A stretch of 64,000 nucleotides of DNA, taken from contig NZ_CP077093.1 of NCBI RefSeq assembly GCF_014268755.2, positions 6,880,501 to 6,944,500 of the forward strand, in the 5' to 3' direction. Origin of the DNA: Pseudomonas vanderleydeniana (GTDB lineage: Bacteria; Pseudomonadota; Gammaproteobacteria; Pseudomonadales; Pseudomonadaceae). Shown here in pieces: positions 1-8,381 of the stretch (position 1 is the first letter of the stretch; each line of letters opens with the position of its first letter). Under the pieces are notes generated by a model. It was not told the origin of the DNA. It worked only from the letters and a program-made list of their open reading frames with translations, and did no database searches. A program made the translations under genes and the position numbers.

Positions 1-204
1 CAGCAGATCGATACCCTGGGGTATGACGAAATGCTTGGGATCGTCGGCCAGCCGATCGAGGTCGAGCACCTGCCATTCGACTTCGGACAGTTCGCGGGAA
101 TGATGACGCCGGCTGGTGGCGATCACCTCATGGCCATTGGCGACCAATGCGGCAAGCAAGTGGCGGCCGACGAAGCCCGTGGCCCCCACCAGGAGAACTT
201 TCAT
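1..204 (-). CDS. NAD(P)-binding SDR/epimerase-like protein, N-terminal part only
   Basis: The gene runs off the left edge, leaving 68 N-terminal residues. The protein opens with a Rossmann strand and the glycine-rich motif GATGFVGRHLL, typical of extended/atypical short-chain dehydrogenases that bind NAD(P) in the cytoplasm. The catalytic region is outside the window, so no substrate can be given. It starts at ATG 204, 16 bases after the stop of the membrane protein gene upstream on the same strand, which suggests a two-gene operon. The complete protein could be an epimerase, a reductase or an NmrA-like sensor. Confidence 0.8.
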   Translation of the reverse strand, partial: MKVLLVGATGFVGRHLLAALVANGHEVIATSRRHHSRELSEVEWQVLDLDRLADDPKHFVIPQGIDLL

Positions 205-220
205 GACGATCCTTGGCGGA

Positions 221-649
221 CTAAACCGGTTTGGCGCCCATCAGGGCAGCAATCCCGACGAAACACAGCGTACTGAAGATCGCCAACGTCAGCGTGAATT
301 TCCAACTGCCGCCCGCCTCGCCCCGGCGCAGGCGATTGAGCCGCACCACGAGCCAGGCCCAGGCCAGGCAACCGAAAGTGTAGAGCACGCTGGAACCGAG
401 CAGCCAGGTCTGGCCCAGCGGGAATCCACCCAGGTGCACCAGCCACCAGCCACTGACCGGCTGGACCAGCAGACACAGGGCCATCAGCCACCAGGCCAGC
501 ACCCAGGGCATCTTCAGGATCCGCCCGGGGATCGCCAGGTCACCGGCCCGGCGCCCACGCCAGAATGCGATGGCGACAGCCAGGATGCTGCCCAGGAGCA
601 GCACCGTAACCGTACTGTGAAGCACTTTCAGGGCAGTGAAGGTTTCCAT
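221..649 (-). CDS. DUF2269-type integral membrane protein
   Basis: This 142-residue protein has four hydrophobic stretches (about residues 8-28, 48-68, 79-100 and 118-138), and the loop after the first is rich in Arg (WRGRRAG). The size and the alternation of Trp-rich helices resemble the DUF2269 family of small bacterial inner-membrane proteins, which has no assigned function. It lies directly upstream of the SDR gene in the same orientation, and the pair may be co-transcribed. Start ATG 649. The family call is from memory of the pattern, and the membrane topology is what the sequence shows. Confidence 0.7.
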   Translation of the reverse strand: METFTALKVLHSTVTVLLLGSILAVAIAFWRGRRAGDLAIPGRILKMPWVLAWWLMALCLLVQPVSGWWLVHLGGFPLGQTWLLGSSVLYTFGCLAWAWLVVRLNRLRRGEAGGSWKFTLTLAIFSTLCFVGIAALMGAKPV

Positions 650-704
650 CTGGCCGTTTTTTCCTTAGTCGTTGCCCATCAGCGTAGCAGTCATCCGTGT
701 CGTT

Positions 705-2219
705 TCAGCCCAGGAACAGGCGATAGGCCGGGTTGTCGCTTTCATCCCAGTAGGGATAGCCGATTTCCGCAAGAGCTGCGGGAACCAGGTGGCGCTCCTC
801 GCTCGGCACCTGCAGGCCGGCGACCACGCGTCCGTCGGCCGCACCGTGGTTGCGGTAGTGGAACATCGAGATGTTCCAGCGCCCACCGAGCTTGTTGAGG
901 AAGTTGAACAGTGCCCCCGGACGTTCCGGGAACTCGAAGCGCAACACCATTTCGTCGCTGACCCGGGCCGCATGGCCCCCGACCATATGGCGCAGGTGCA
1001 GCTTGGCCAGCTCGTTGTCGGTCATGTCCAGCACCGGGAAACCCTGGCTGGTCAGGCTCTCGATCAGCACGCTGCGCGGATCGTTGTCGGGATGGGTCTG
1101 CACGCCAACGAAAATGTGCGCTTCGCTGCCGGTGTGGTAGCGATAGTTGAACTCGGTGATCTGGCGCTTGCCGATCGCCTCGCAGAACGCCTTGAAGCTG
1201 CCCGGCTGCTCGGGAATGGTCACGGCGATGATCGCCTCGCGGCCTTCGCCCAGCTCGGCACGCTCGGCGACATGGCGCAGGCGATCGAAGTTGACGTTGG
1301 CACCGGAGTCGATGGCCACCAGGGTCTGCCCACTGATCTTGCGCTGCTCGACGTACTTCTTGATCCCGGCGGCGCCCAGCGCCCCGGCCGGCTCGGTGAT
1401 CGAGCGGGTATCGTCGTAGATGTCCTTGATCGCCGCACAGATCTCGTCGGTGCTGACGGTGATCACCTCGTCGACATGGTCCTTGCAGATATCGAAGGTG
1501 TGCTGGCCGATCTGGGCCACCGCGACGCCGTCGGCGAAGATGCCCACCGACGGCAGCACCACCCGCTCACCGGCGGCCATGGCCTGCTGCAGGCAGTTGG
1601 AGTCGTCCGGCTCGACGCCGATCACCTTGATCTCGGGACGCAGGTACTTCACATAGGCCGCGATCCCGGCGATCAGCCCGCCGCCGCCGACCGGTACGAA
1701 AATCGCGTCCAGTGGCGCCGGATGCTGGCGCAGGATCTCCATCGCCACGGTGCCCTGCCCGGCAATGGTGTGCGGATCGTCATAGGGGTGAATGTAAACG
1801 TAGCCCTTTTCCTCGACCAGCTTCAGCGAATAGGCCAGCGCTTCCGGGAAGGTATCTCCATGCAGCACCACCTTGCCGCCACGGGAGCGCACGCCCTCGA
1901 CCTTGATTTCCGGGGTGGTCTTGGGCATCACGATCGTCGCCTTGACCCCCAGCACCTTGGCCGCCAGGGCCAGGCCCTGGGCATGGTTGCCCGCCGAGGC
2001 GGTGACCACGCCACGGGCGCGCTCGGCGTCGCTGAGCTGGGTCAGCTTGTTGTAGGCGCCGCGAATCTTGAAGGAAAACACCGGCTGCAGGTCCTCGCGC
2101 TTGAGCAGGACCTGGTTGCCCAGCCGCTCGGAAAGCTGGCGGGCGCTCTGCAACGGGGTTTCCACGGCAACGTCGTAAACGCGCGAGGTGAGGATCTTCT
2201 TGACGTACTGTTCGAGCAT
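705..2219 (-). CDS. ilvA: Threonine ammonia-lyase, biosynthetic (threonine deaminase)
   Basis: Converts L-threonine to 2-oxobutanoate and ammonia, the committed step of isoleucine synthesis, in the cytoplasm with PLP. The 504-residue length is that of the biosynthetic, allosteric form. The PLP lysine is in FSFKIRGAYNK (K51). The substrate-binding SAGNHAQG follows at about 75-82 and the phosphate-binding glycine loop VPVGGGGLIAG at about 176-186. The last 180 residues form two ACT-like regulatory repeats (about 325-400 and 418-495), which in this family bind isoleucine and valine. It starts at ATG 2217-2219 and is divergent from rpiA, with 159 bases between the two starts. Confidence 0.97.
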   Translation of the reverse strand: MLEQYVKKILTSRVYDVAVETPLQSARQLSERLGNQVLLKREDLQPVFSFKIRGAYNKLTQLSDAERARGVVTASAGNHAQGLALAAKVLGVKATIVMPKTTPEIKVEGVRSRGGKVVLHGDTFPEALAYSLKLVEEKGYVYIHPYDDPHTIAGQGTVAMEILRQHPAPLDAIFVPVGGGGLIAGIAAYVKYLRPEIKVIGVEPDDSNCLQQAMAAGERVVLPSVGIFADGVAVAQIGQHTFDICKDHVDEVITVSTDEICAAIKDIYDDTRSITEPAGALGAAGIKKYVEQRKISGQTLVAIDSGANVNFDRLRHVAERAELGEGREAIIAVTIPEQPGSFKAFCEAIGKRQITEFNYRYHTGSEAHIFVGVQTHPDNDPRSVLIESLTSQGFPVLDMTDNELAKLHLRHMVGGHAARVSDEMVLRFEFPERPGALFNFLNKLGGRWNISMFHYRNHGAADGRVVAGLQVPSEERHLVPAALAEIGYPYWDESDNPAYRLFLG

Positions 2220-2331
2220 CGGAAAGCATCACTGGCGGGTTGGGCAGGGACCGAGGAGTCTAACCCAGCGCTTGCGGCAACGACCACAGGGATACTGAGG
2301 TTTTGATCGCCCCTTTTGCCGGTCCGACGCT

Positions 2332-2337
2332 TATAAT
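2332..2337 (+). promoter_or_regulatory. Candidate -10 box of the rpiA promoter
   Basis: A perfect TATAAT lies 41 bases before the rpiA start codon in the ilvA/rpiA divergent region. No good -35 hexamer is seen at 16-18 bases. Transcription would start near 2344, giving a short leader. Confidence 0.5.
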
Positions 2338-2378
2338 GCCGGCCTTTCGCTCACTCCTTGCCCGCTTCCGGAGCCCGC

Positions 2379-3050
2379 ATGACCCAGGATCAACTCAAAC
2401 AGGCGGTGGCCCAGGCCGCTGTCGACTTCATCCTTCCCAAGCTCGATGACAAGAGCATCGTCGGCGTGGGCACCGGCTCCACCGCCAACTGCTTCATCGA
2501 CGCCCTGGCCAAGCACAAGGGCGCCTTCGACGGCGCGGTCGCCAGCTCCGAAGCCACCGCCGCGCGGCTCAAGGGCCACGGCATCCCCGTCTACGAACTC
2601 AATACCGTCAGCGAGCTGGAGTTCTACATCGATGGCGCCGACGAAAGCGACGCCCACCTGAACCTGATCAAGGGCGGTGGCGCAGCCCTGACCCGCGAGA
2701 AGATCGTCGCGGCCGTGGCCAAGACCTTCATCTGCATCGCCGACGGCAGCAAGCTGGTACCGGTACTCGGCGCATTCCCGCTGCCAGTGGAAGTGATCCC
2801 GATGGCCCGCAGCCACGTGGCTCGCCAACTGGTGAAGCTCGGCGGCGACCCGGTGTACCGCGAAGGCGTGGTGACCGATAACGGCAACATCATCCTCGAT
2901 GTGCACAACCTGCAGATCACCAACCCGGTGGAGCTGGAAACCCGGATCAATGCGATCGTCGGCGTGGTCACCAACGGCCTGTTCGCGGCGCGTCCGGCAG
3001 ACCTGCTGCTGCTCGGCACCAGCGAAGGCGTGAAGACCCTCAAGGTCTGA
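2379..3050 (+). CDS. rpiA: Ribose-5-phosphate isomerase A
   Basis: Interconverts ribose 5-phosphate and ribulose 5-phosphate in the non-oxidative pentose phosphate pathway. All family motifs are present: [11 protein letters not shown] (about 29-39, phosphate loop), SSEATAARL (57-65), IDGADESD (84-91, catalytic Asp) and [11 protein letters not shown] (98-108, with catalytic Glu and Lys). From ATG 2379 the protein is 223 residues, the usual length. An in-frame TTG 21 bases upstream is less likely. It is divergent from ilvA and convergent with the YjiK-like gene, from which it is separated by a GC-rich hairpin. Confidence 0.97.
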   Translation: MTQDQLKQAVAQAAVDFILPKLDDKSIVGVGTGSTANCFIDALAKHKGAFDGAVASSEATAARLKGHGIPVYELNTVSELEFYIDGADESDAHLNLIKGGGAALTREKIVAAVAKTFICIADGSKLVPVLGAFPLPVEVIPMARSHVARQLVKLGGDPVYREGVVTDNGNIILDVHNLQITNPVELETRINAIVGVVTNGLFAARPADLLLLGTSEGVKTLKV

Positions 3051-3061
3051 GTGTGCGACTG

Positions 3062-3084
3062 GCGCGCGGCCCGGGGCCGCGCGC
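3062..3084. other. GC-rich perfect hairpin between convergent genes
   Basis: An 11-base arm (3062-3072) pairs with 3074-3084, between the 3' ends of rpiA and the YjiK-like gene. There is no T-run on either side, so it does not meet the intrinsic terminator pattern. It could still stall polymerase or protect mRNA 3' ends. Confidence 0.45.
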
Positions 3085-3089
3085 GACTG

Positions 3090-4022
3090 TCATTGCTCGG
3101 TGCGCTTGAAGACGTAGAACAGATTCGGCTCGCTGACCACGTACACAGTCCCCTCCTCGTCCATGGTCACGCCTTCGGCGCGCGGAATGGTGTGTTTCAA
3201 GCCATTGAAGCCACCCAGCAGGGTCATGAAGCTGACCTGATTGCCCTTCTCATCCAGCTCCAGCAACAGATGCGACTCCGCCGACAGCACCAGCAGATGC
3301 TGGGTCCGCGGATCGATCGCCAGCGCAGAAAGATTGCGCACATCCAGCTGGTCGCTTGCCAGCTTCTGCTTCTCGCCCATGAAACGGGTGCCATCACTTT
3401 TCAGGCTGAACAACGCCGGCGGGCGCTCCTCACCCAGCAGGATCCGTTGATTGCGCGCATCCCAGACGACCGCCTCGAAGGCCTTGTTCTGGTCTTTCGA
3501 AGGCCCGAGGTCGTATTGCGGGAAGTCCTTGATATTCAGCTCCCGGGTACTCGCATCCACCGTGACGATGGACAGGATGTGCATGCGCTCATCGACGATA
3601 GCTAGCTTGTCGCCTTCCAGCACCGTCACGGCCTCGGGGTTGTTCCAGCCGACCAGGGGAATCTTGCGCAGCACATCACCCTGCAGGGTCAGCTCGGACA
3701 GGAACGGGTTCTTGCCCATCACCGAGAACAGGGTTCGGGTCCGCGGGTTGTAGCTGACGTCGGAGGCCTCGTCCTTCTCCATCCCCACCAGCGGCTTGGC
3801 ATCGATCACCGCTCGATAACCCGGTAGCCAGATGCTCTGCTGGCGCTCGGCAGGGGTTTCGAAACGCTCCTTCAACCACAGCAGGCCACGGTCGTCCCAG
3901 TGCATCGCCATGGACAGCCCGACCCCGATCACCACGATGGCCAGCAGCAGCCAGTAGTACCAGCGCCGGGCGAAACGGGATCGACCAGCGGGAGACGGAG
4001 AGGAAAAGGTTTGACTGCTCAT
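3090..4022 (-). CDS. SdiA-regulated (YjiK-type) phytase-like beta-propeller protein
   Basis: The 310-residue protein has one N-terminal membrane segment (about 20-42, YYWLLLAIVVIGVG region) followed by a periplasmic domain of repeated beta-propeller blades (for example LPGYRAVIDAKPL, VGWNNPEAVTVLEGDKLAIVDE, LSALAIDPRTQHLLVLSAESH, RAEGVTMDEEGTVYVVSEPNLFYVF). This is the pattern of the SdiA-regulated YjiK family, which resembles phytase propellers. The biochemical role is unknown. The gene is transcribed alone on the minus strand, starting at ATG 4022. A possible short terminator of the FAH gene lies upstream of its start. Confidence 0.8.
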   Translation of the reverse strand: MSSQTFSSPSPAGRSRFARRWYYWLLLAIVVIGVGLSMAMHWDDRGLLWLKERFETPAERQQSIWLPGYRAVIDAKPLVGMEKDEASDVSYNPRTRTLFSVMGKNPFLSELTLQGDVLRKIPLVGWNNPEAVTVLEGDKLAIVDERMHILSIVTVDASTRELNIKDFPQYDLGPSKDQNKAFEAVVWDARNQRILLGEERPPALFSLKSDGTRFMGEKQKLASDQLDVRNLSALAIDPRTQHLLVLSAESHLLLELDEKGNQVSFMTLLGGFNGLKHTIPRAEGVTMDEEGTVYVVSEPNLFYVFKRTEQ

Positions 4023-4114
4023 GCAGAGGCACTTCCCTGATCTTTATGACATTCGGATAGAACACTGTAGGCAAGGCCCAGCGCCCAATCGAAAAATTAT
4101 CCAGACCGAATGTG

Positions 4115-4133
4115 AAAAAAACGGCAAAAGCCG
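4115..4133 (-). terminator. Possible short intrinsic terminator after the FAH-family gene
   Basis: Read on the minus strand, CGGC-TTTT-GCCG is followed by seven T residues. The stem is only 4 bp, so the call is weak. It lies 75 bases after the stop of the FAH-family hydrolase gene. Confidence 0.35.
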
Positions 4134-4207
4134 GGAAGCCACACAGATAAAGGCAAAGACGGGAGCCCTCCTCGCGGCGGCTGCGCGAAGAGGGTGAGGG
4201 TCGAACC

Positions 4208-4873
4208 TCAGCGAACGCTGCTCTCGAAACGACTGACGCCCGGCAATTCGAGCACCAGTTCGTCACCGACATTCAACGGGCCGACGCCAACCGGCGTACC
4301 GGTCAGGATCACATCGCCGGCCTGCAGCGAGAAGCACGCGGCCATGTGCTGGATCATCGGCACGATGGGGTTGAGCATGTCGCTGCTGATCCCGTCCTGG
4401 CGGACCTGGCCGTTGATGGTCAGGCGGATGCCGATGGCGGTCAGGTCAGGGAAGGTGCTGCCGACCACGAACGGGGCGATCACCGCCGCGCCATCGAACG
4501 ACTTGGCGATTTCCCAGGGCAGGCCCTTGGCCTTGAGCTCAGCCTGCTTGTCGCGCAGGGTCAGGTCCAATGCCGGGGCGAAACCGGAAATGGCGTCGAG
4601 CACCTCTTCCCGGCTTGGGTTGGTCGACAGTGGCTTGCCGATCAGCACGGCGATTTCCGCCTCGTAATGCACCGAGCCCCGGTCGACCGGAATCTTGAAA
4701 CCGCCCTTGATCGGCACCACGCAACTGCCCGGCTTGATGAACAGCAGTGGCTCGGTAGGTACCGGGTTGTCCAGCTCCTTGGCATGTTCGGCGTAGTTGC
4801 GGCCGATGCAGACCACCTTGCCCAGCGGGAAGTGGATGGGGGTGCCGTCGACATACTGGTGTTGATAGCTCAT
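4208..4873 (-). CDS. Fumarylacetoacetate hydrolase (FAH) family protein
   Basis: At 221 residues this is the single-domain FAH fold (YcgM/FAHD1-like), whose members are cytoplasmic metal-dependent acylpyruvate hydrolases or oxaloacetate decarboxylases. Visible family motifs are VVCIGRNYAEHAKEL (about 20-34), LFIKPGSCV (44-52) and VHYEAEIAVLIGK (67-79, with the metal-binding Glu residues), followed by GDVILTGTPVGVGPL near the end. It starts at ATG 4873, 40 bases after the stop of the D-2-hydroxyglutarate dehydrogenase gene, so the two are probably one operon. The exact substrate cannot be decided from the sequence. Confidence 0.88.
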   Translation of the reverse strand: MSYQHQYVDGTPIHFPLGKVVCIGRNYAEHAKELDNPVPTEPLLFIKPGSCVVPIKGGFKIPVDRGSVHYEAEIAVLIGKPLSTNPSREEVLDAISGFAPALDLTLRDKQAELKAKGLPWEIAKSFDGAAVIAPFVVGSTFPDLTAIGIRLTINGQVRQDGISSDMLNPIVPMIQHMAACFSLQAGDVILTGTPVGVGPLNVGDELVLELPGVSRFESSVR

Positions 4874-4913
4874 TGAGCGACTCCTGATCGGTCTCGTTAT
4901 CGTGACGCGGGGT

Positions 4914-6308
4914 TCAAACCGCGAAGATCTTACCCGGATTCATGATCCCGTTCGGGTCGAACACCGCCTTGATCGCCTTCATGTATTCGATTTCGGCCGC
5001 GGAGCGACTGTAGCCCAGGTAGTCCCGCTTGGTCATGCCCACCCCGTGCTCGGCGGAAATCGAGCCGTTGTACTTCTCGACGATCTCGAATACCCACTTG
5101 TTGACCGTGGCGCACTTGGCGAAGAACTCGTCCTTGCTCAGGTTGTCCGGCTTGAGGATGTTCAGGTGCAGGTTGCCGTCACCGATATGGCCGTACCAGA
5201 CGACTTCGAAGTCCGGATAGTATTCGCGGACGATCGTATCGATTTCCTGGAGAAAGGCCGGGACCTTCGACACGGTGACCGAGATGTCGTTCTTGTACGG
5301 CGTCCAGTGGGAGATGGTTTCGGAGATGTACTCGCGCAGCTTCCAGAGGTTCTGCAACTGGGCTTGGCTCTGGCTCATCACCCCATCGAGCACCCAGCCC
5401 TGCTCGACGCAATGCTCGAAGGTCGCCATGGCCTGGCTGGCCACCTCTTCGGTGGTCGCCTCGAACTCCAGCAACGCGTAGAACGGACACTCGGTTTCGA
5501 ACGGCGCTGGCACGTCGCCACGCCCGAGGATCTTGGCCAGCGCCTTGTCGGAGAAGAACTCGAACGCGGTCAGGTCCAGCTTGCCCTGGAACGCGTGCAA
5601 CACCGGCATGATCGAGTCGAAGTCCGGAGTGCCGAGCACCATGCAGGTCAGGTTCTTCGGCGCCCGGTCCAGGCGCATGGTGGCCTCGACCACGAAGCCC
5701 AGGGTGCCCTCGGCGCCGATGAACAGTTGGCGCAGGTCGTAGCCGGTGGCGTTCTTGATCAGGTCCTTGTTCAGTTCCAGCACGTCGCCCTTGCCGGTGA
5801 CCACCTTCAGGCCCGCGACCCAGTTGCGGGTCATGCCGTAGCGAATCACCTTGATCCCGCCGGCATTGGTGCCGATATTGCCGCCGATCTGGCTCGAACC
5901 TGCCGACGCGAAGTCCACCGGGTAGTACAGGCCATGTTCCTCGGCGTGATTCTGCAACTGCTCGGTGACCACCCCCGGCTGGCACACGGCGGTGCGGTCG
6001 GTCAGGTTGATGTCGAGAATCCGGTTCATGTAGTCGAACGACACCACGACCTCGCCGTTGGCCGCCACGGCCGCGGCGGACAGGCCGGTACGTCCCCCTG
6101 ACGGCACCAGGGCGACACGGTGGCGGTTGGCCCAGCGCACGATGGCCTGGACCTGCTCGATGGTCTTGGGAAACACGACAGCCGCGGGCGCGGGGGTGAA
6201 ATGCTTGGTCCAGTCCTTGCCGTAGGCATTCAGGGAGTCGGCGTCGGTCAGTACCTTGCCAGGTTCAACCAGGGTCTTCAGTTCATCAATCAAAACAGCA
6301 TTGGTCAT
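4914..6308 (-). CDS. FAD-binding D-2-hydroxyglutarate dehydrogenase
   Basis: A flavoprotein of the VAO/PCMH type with a C-terminal FAD-oxidase domain. The FAD-binding PCMH fold covers about 40-220, with PSGGRTGLSAAAVA and the run SAGSSQIGGNIGTNAGG. The C-terminal half carries HIGDGNLHLNI (metal-binding His residues) and SAEHGVG. These features and the 464-residue length fit D-2-hydroxyglutarate dehydrogenase, which oxidises D-2-HG to 2-oxoglutarate and passes electrons on through an electron carrier. Start ATG 6308 (MTNAVLIDELK) is chosen because the family begins here; ATGs 24 and 30 bases upstream add unconserved residues. It is divergent from serA, whose product makes D-2-HG. D-lactate dehydrogenase is the main alternative. 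Confidence 0.88.
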   Translation of the reverse strand: MTNAVLIDELKTLVEPGKVLTDADSLNAYGKDWTKHFTPAPAAVVFPKTIEQVQAIVRWANRHRVALVPSGGRTGLSAAAVAANGEVVVSFDYMNRILDINLTDRTAVCQPGVVTEQLQNHAEEHGLYYPVDFASAGSSQIGGNIGTNAGGIKVIRYGMTRNWVAGLKVVTGKGDVLELNKDLIKNATGYDLRQLFIGAEGTLGFVVEATMRLDRAPKNLTCMVLGTPDFDSIMPVLHAFQGKLDLTAFEFFSDKALAKILGRGDVPAPFETECPFYALLEFEATTEEVASQAMATFEHCVEQGWVLDGVMSQSQAQLQNLWKLREYISETISHWTPYKNDISVTVSKVPAFLQEIDTIVREYYPDFEVVWYGHIGDGNLHLNILKPDNLSKDEFFAKCATVNKWVFEIVEKYNGSISAEHGVGMTKRDYLGYSRSAAEIEYMKAIKAVFDPNGIMNPGKIFAV

Positions 6309-6382
6309 CGACAGAACTCTCGAACAATTCATGGTCACCCTGAGAACGACTCACGTCGCAAAATGAGTGTTTGCGTGTCGCA

Positions 6383-6394
6383 TATGCTAGCATA
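6383..6394. promoter_or_regulatory. Perfect palindrome in the D2HGDH/serA divergent region
   Basis: TATGCTAGCATA is a perfect 12-bp palindrome in the 201-bp region between the two divergent starts (6308 and 6510). It is placed where an operator acting on either promoter would be. No regulator gene is adjacent. Confidence 0.35.
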
Positions 6395-6509
6395 CGCCCC
6401 CCGCAGAAGCGTGCTACGAGGCCGACCTGCGGGACCGGCGATCACGCCGTGAGGCCAGCTCAAGCTGCCCATTTTCTGCCATTTTTCTCCGGGACACAGG
6501 TTTACGCAG

Positions 6510-7739
6510 ATGAGCAAGACTTCTCTCGATAAGAGCAAGATCAAGTTCCTTCTTCTCGAAGGCGTCCACCAATCCGCAGTCGACGTCCTCAAGGCCGCCG
6601 GGTACGTCAACATCGAGTACCACACCAAATCCCTGCCGGACGCCGAGCTGAAGGAAAAGATCGCTGATGCCCACTTCATCGGCATCCGCTCCCGCACCCA
6701 ACTGACCGAGGAAATCTTCGATCACGCGAAGAAACTCGTCGCCGTGGGCTGCTTCTGCATCGGCACCAACCAGGTCGACCTCGACGCGGCTCGCGAGCGC
6801 GGTATCGCCGTGTTCAACGCGCCGTACTCCAACACCCGCTCCGTTGCCGAGCTGGTGCTGGCCGAAGCGATCCTGCTGCTGCGCGGCATTCCCGAGAAGA
6901 ACGCTTCCTGCCACCGCGGTGGCTGGATCAAGAGCGCGGCCAACTCCTTTGAGATCCGCGGCAAGAAACTGGGGATCATCGGCTACGGCTCGATCGGCAC
7001 CCAGCTGTCGGTCCTGGCCGAAGGCCTGGGCATGCAGGTGTTCTTCTACGACACCCTGACCAAGCTGCCACTGGGCAACGCGACCCAGGTCGCCAGCCTG
7101 CATGAACTGCTGGGCATGTCCGACATCGTCACCCTGCACGTCCCGGAAACCGCCGAAACCCAGTGGATGATCGGCGAGAAGGAAATCCGCGCCATCAAAA
7201 AAGGCGGCATCCTGATCAACGCCGCCCGCGGCACCGTGGTCGAACTGGACGCCCTGGCGGACGCGATCAAGGACCAGCACCTGATCGGCGCCGCCATCGA
7301 CGTGTTCCCGGTGGAGCCACGCTCCAACGACGACATCTTCGAAAGCCCGCTGCGTGGCCTGGACAACGTGATCCTGACCCCGCACATCGGTGGCTCCACT
7401 GCCGAAGCCCAGGCCAACATCGGCCTGGAAGTCGCGGAGAAGCTGGTCAAGTACAGCGACAACGGTACTTCGGTATCGTCGGTCAACTTCCCGGAAGTGG
7501 CCCTGCCGGCTCACCCGGGCAAGCACCGCCTGCTGCACATCCACGAGAACATCCCGGGCGTGATGAGCGAGATCAACAAGGTCTTCGCCGAAAACGGCAT
7601 CAACATCTCCGGCCAGTTCCTGCAGACCAACGAGAAGGTCGGCTACGTGGTGATCGACGTCGACGCCGAGTACTCGGACCTGGCGCAAGAGAAGCTGCAG
7701 CACGTCAACGGCACCATCCGTTCCCGCGTACTGTTCTAA
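6510..7739 (+). CDS. serA: D-3-phosphoglycerate dehydrogenase
   Basis: Oxidises 3-phosphoglycerate to 3-phosphohydroxypyruvate with NAD+, the first step of serine synthesis. The family enzyme can also reduce 2-oxoglutarate to D-2-hydroxyglutarate. The 409-residue protein shows the NAD-binding GYGSIGT (158-164), the catalytic Arg in NAARGTVV (R240), Glu near 269 and His in LTPHIGGST (H292). A C-terminal ACT domain (about 335-409) would bind serine, as in the E. coli type. It starts at ATG 6510 and ends in a strong bidirectional terminator. The divergent neighbour removes the D-2-HG by-product. Confidence 0.97.
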   Translation: MSKTSLDKSKIKFLLLEGVHQSAVDVLKAAGYVNIEYHTKSLPDAELKEKIADAHFIGIRSRTQLTEEIFDHAKKLVAVGCFCIGTNQVDLDAARERGIAVFNAPYSNTRSVAELVLAEAILLLRGIPEKNASCHRGGWIKSAANSFEIRGKKLGIIGYGSIGTQLSVLAEGLGMQVFFYDTLTKLPLGNATQVASLHELLGMSDIVTLHVPETAETQWMIGEKEIRAIKKGGILINAARGTVVELDALADAIKDQHLIGAAIDVFPVEPRSNDDIFESPLRGLDNVILTPHIGGSTAEAQANIGLEVAEKLVKYSDNGTSVSSVNFPEVALPAHPGKHRLLHIHENIPGVMSEINKVFAENGINISGQFLQTNEKVGYVVIDVDAEYSDLAQEKLQHVNGTIRSRVLF

Positions 7740-7755
7740 GCGCCCGTCGCTGAAC

Positions 7756-7787
7756 AAAAAGGGAGGCCCTCACAGGCCTCCCTTTTT
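7756..7787. terminator. Bidirectional intrinsic terminator between serA and the DUF4399 gene
   Basis: A 13-bp perfect stem (7756-7768 with 7775-7787) has A5 on the left arm and T5 on the right arm, so it can terminate both convergent genes. Confidence 0.93.
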
Positions 7788-7802
7788 CATTTGCGCAACC
7801 GC

Positions 7803-8243
7803 TTACTTCACGTTGACGGTGATGACCTTCGAGGCCACCGTCGGCTCGAACTGCATGTGGATCTTGTCGCCGGCTACCAGTTGCAGGGTGTGCTTGCCCG
7901 GCGCCAGGGTCAGCTGGGTTTCGGTCTGGGCCTTGCCGTAGTGGATGACCTGTTCGGTCGCCGGAATCGGCAGGCTCTGGTCAGGCAGCGCCTTCTGGTC
8001 GACCAGCAGGTGATGGTGGCCGGAGTTCGGGGTGGCATCACCAGCCGGCTTGAGCTCCATGCCCTTCATGCCAAACTTGACGGTGAACGTCTTGTCTACC
8101 GTGGCACCATCCTTCGGCGAAACGATCTCGACCTCGGCGCCCTTGGGCGCTGGCGTGCGCGGAATGCCATCCGCCGCGACGGCAAGGAAGCTGGAACCCA
8201 GCAAGGCGGTGGCTAAAGCTACACGAGACACTAAGGTTTTCAT
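7803..8243 (-). CDS. DUF4399-type periplasmic protein
   Basis: A 146-residue protein with a clear Sec signal peptide (MKTLVSRVALATALLGSS, cleavage after AVAA near residue 23). The mature part includes VEIVSPKDGATVDKTFTVKFGMKGMEL, a His cluster in NSGHHHLLVD and a C-terminal beta-rich end, as in the DUF4399 family. That family has no established function; the His cluster could bind metal, which is inference. The start ATG 8243 is preceded by GGAGAAG at good spacing, which rules out the longer reading frame upstream. It is convergent with serA through a shared terminator and divergent from the solute-binding protein gene. Confidence 0.85.
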   Translation of the reverse strand: MKTLVSRVALATALLGSSFLAVAADGIPRTPAPKGAEVEIVSPKDGATVDKTFTVKFGMKGMELKPAGDATPNSGHHHLLVDQKALPDQSLPIPATEQVIHYGKAQTETQLTLAPGKHTLQLVAGDKIHMQFEPTVASKVITVNVK

Positions 8244-8381
8244 TAACTTCTCCGTTTTTCCACAAAATTTGGCGGTTGATGACAACTTCACGACAAATCG
8301 TTGTCCAAACTGGCCCACAAACATAAAGCAAAGCGGGTGGCGATTGCGCATCACCCGCCAGATTTCATCTTAGGAGTGACC

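Noticed and set aside
672..2306. 544-codon open frame antisense to ilvA
   Set aside because: The ilvA frame has all PLP and ACT motifs. The opposite frame is a GC-driven shadow.
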